DNA from: an uncultured Collinsella sp.
GTDB taxonomy: Bacteria; Actinomycetota; Coriobacteriia; Coriobacteriales; Coriobacteriaceae
Reading direction: 5' to 3'
DNA: 64,000 nucleotides
Assembly: GCA_902494085.1 (NCBI GenBank)
Contig: CABURU010000002.1
Span: 1-64,000 of the forward strand
Shown here: one piece after another, positions 62,722 through 64,000 of the stretch
Numbering within the stretch: position 1 is the first letter of the stretch
Layout of the letters: each line of letters begins with the position of its first letter
Position numbers and translations under genes: made by a program
The notes under the pieces: generated by a model
What the model was told of the DNA's origin: nothing
Seen by the model: the letters and a program-made list of their open reading frames with translations, nothing else
The model's database searches: none

Positions 62722-63860
62722 TTCCCGGCCTCGAAATGCTCGTAAGCAGCCATGCCAGTCGCCGTGAACGTCTTCCCATCCCGGTACACGCGCAGCGCCG
62801 AATCCAGAAGGGGCAGATACGCCATGGCACCCGCGCCCTCGCCCAAGTGCATGCCTGCGTCGAGGGGTGCCTTTATGCCGAGCTCGCGAAGGAGCTCCTG
62901 GCTTGCGGGTTCGCTTGATGCGTGGGTGCCCACGAGGTAGCCCAAGGCGTTGGGGCAAAGGCGCACCGCGCACAGGGCCGCCGTGCAGGATATGACCCCG
63001 TCGAGGAGCGCCGGCACCTTCGAGGCCGCGGCCCCCAGGTAGAAGCCGCACATCGCCGCGATGTCGAAGCCGCCCACCTTCGAGAGCACGTCGATCGGGT
63101 CGGCGGGATCGGGCGAGTTCGCATCGATAGCGCGCTCGACCACGTCGCGCTTGCGCGCGAGCGAGGCGTCCGAGAGCCCCGCGCCGCGCCCGACGAGGCT
63201 CCGCGCGTCCGCCCGGATGAGCACTGCGGCCACCGCCGCCGAGGTGGTCGTGTTGCCGATGCCCATCTCGCCCGCAGCGAGAAGGCGCACGCCGGCGCGG
63301 GCAAGCCCGCACGCGACGGCGATTCCGACCTCGATCGCGCGCACGGCCCCATCGCGAGACATGGCGGAGCCGTGCGCGATGTTGCCGCTCCCCCGCCGCA
63401 CGTTCGCGCGCACCATGCGCGCGTCTTCTATGCCCCGGGCCATACCCACGTCGACGGGCACGACCTCGGCACCCGCGAACGCCGCCATGCGGCAGGCGCT
63501 CGTGGCCCCCTCGCACATGTTGCGCGCGACGGCTCGCGTCACGTCTTGCCCGCTTTGTGACACGCCTTCGGCAACAACCCCGTTGTCGGAGAAGAATACC
63601 GCGAGCGCACGGGGAAACTCGGCCACCTCGGCGCTCCCCTGAGCTGCGGCGATACACGCGACGGCGTCTTCAAAGTCGCCCAATCCCCCCAAGGGGTGCG
63701 CGATGGAGTCCCACGCGGCGTACGCGGCGGCGCGGGCGCACTCGTCTGCGGGCGCGATCCGGGAGAGCGCGGCTTCGAGCACGGCGCCCGGCGCCAACGA
63801 GAACGCGCGCTCAACTTCCTCGCGGATGCAGGCAAGCGCGGTTTCGGTTGCTTCAGCCAT
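62718..63860 (-). CDS. cobT: Nicotinate-nucleotide-dimethylbenzimidazole phosphoribosyltransferase
   Basis: The 380-residue protein has the CobT landmarks FFSDNGVVAEGVSQSGQDVTRAVARNM, MGIGNTTTSAAVAAVL, GGFDIAAMCGFYLGAA, and the catalytic Glu in MHLGEGAGAMAYLPLLD. It activates the lower-ligand base as alpha-ribazole phosphate. ATG 63860 follows GAGAGGAG and overlaps the end of the preceding frame. Length is slightly above the usual 350. Confidence 0.93.
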   Translation of the reverse strand: MAEATETALACIREEVERAFSLAPGAVLEAALSRIAPADECARAAAYAAWDSIAHPLGGLGDFEDAVACIAAAQGSAEVAEFPRALAVFFSDNGVVAEGVSQSGQDVTRAVARNMCEGATSACRMAAFAGAEVVPVDVGMARGIEDARMVRANVRRGSGNIAHGSAMSRDGAVRAIEVGIAVACGLARAGVRLLAAGEMGIGNTTTSAAVAAVLIRADARSLVGRGAGLSDASLARKRDVVERAIDANSPDPADPIDVLSKVGGFDIAAMCGFYLGAAASKVPALLDGVISCTAALCAVRLCPNALGYLVGTHASSEPASQELLRELGIKAPLDAGMHLGEGAGAMAYLPLLDSALRVYRDGKTFTATGMAAYEHFEAGK

Positions 63861-64000
63861 GCCGTCTCCTCTCTACGAACGACGCTGCGGCAGACGCGAA
63901 CGCGCGCGCAACGTCGGGGTTCGCAGGATAGTACACATGCGGGAAGCCCGCAACCAGGGACGGGGTGGTCGTCATGCACGGCCAGCCTTTGTCGCGCCGG
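63853..64000 (-). CDS. 3' end of an unidentified gene at the window edge
   Basis: An open frame enters from the right edge and ends at 63853-63855, overlapping the cobT start by 8 bases in the style of this operon. The visible 48 codons end VAGFPHVYYPANPDVARAF... and ERRRHG. I do not recognise it; by position it is probably another cobalamin or cobalt-related gene. Confidence 0.5.
   Translation of the reverse strand, partial: RRDKGWPCMTTTPSLVAGFPHVYYPANPDVARAFASAAASFVERRRHG

Overview
The window looks like the chromosome of a gut Actinomycetota of the class Coriobacteriia, most probably Collinsella or a close relative. The reasons are a GC-rich, GCC/CTC-biased core, a glgB-glgP-glgC-glgD-glgA glycogen cluster, an anaerobic-type cobalamin operon, a one-chain L-serine dehydratase, and intergenic spacers full of palindromic repeats. 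The genus is inferred from gene content and style; no marker such as 16S rRNA is present.

Positions 1-9600 are an accessory region with lower and patchy GC. It holds a sortase-anchored surface protein, an Mrr-like restriction-type protein, a Gabija defence system (gajB plus a gajA with a one-base frameshift), a small membrane-anchored coiled-coil protein just upstream of gajA, and a secreted transglutaminase-like protein broken by two homopolymer-associated frameshifts. Positions 10100-21600 are a minus-strand exopolysaccharide/capsule operon. In transcription order it encodes a NusG-type antiterminator, an initiating sugar transferase, GT2 and GT4 transferases, a LicD / IspD-TarI-like cytidylyltransferase / NAD-epimerase trio (suggesting a phospho-alditol decoration), a second GT4, a Wzy-like polymerase, a Wzx-like flippase and a frameshifted acyltransferase, ending at a strong hairpin. 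The accessory block stops at a tRNA-Ala(GGC) gene at 22355-22430.

Positions 22590-54600 are mostly core genes: thiamine pyrophosphokinase and a HAD phosphatase, then glycogen synthesis and breakdown (glgB, glgP, glgC, glgD, glgA and a GH13-GH77 debranching/glucanotransferase fusion). Next come rsmB-fmt-def-priA and gltX on the minus strand, metK, L-serine dehydratase, an L,D-transpeptidase and a MacAB-like efflux operon. GlgB and GlgA both carry long Lys/Ala-rich tails resembling histone H1. Positions 54800-64000 are a tightly overlapping minus-strand cobalamin operon (cobT-cobU-cobS-[cobU-like/cobC]-cbiB-cobD-cbiP-cobO-cbiC-cbiJ), with most junctions of the ATGA or GTGA type.

The most unusual signal is in the spacers. 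Two 133-nt elements (33981-34113 and 38099-38231) align without gaps, share an internal 16-nt motif at the same offset, and have 14-bp terminal stems whose sequences differ but stay perfectly complementary. That is the pattern expected of a structured RNA or a fold-recognised DNA element. A second pair (40929-41026 and 47371-47489) also combines variable long stems with a related core. Three REP-like palindromes, a GGGGACAG repeat cluster and an IS21-type transposase remnant complete the picture.
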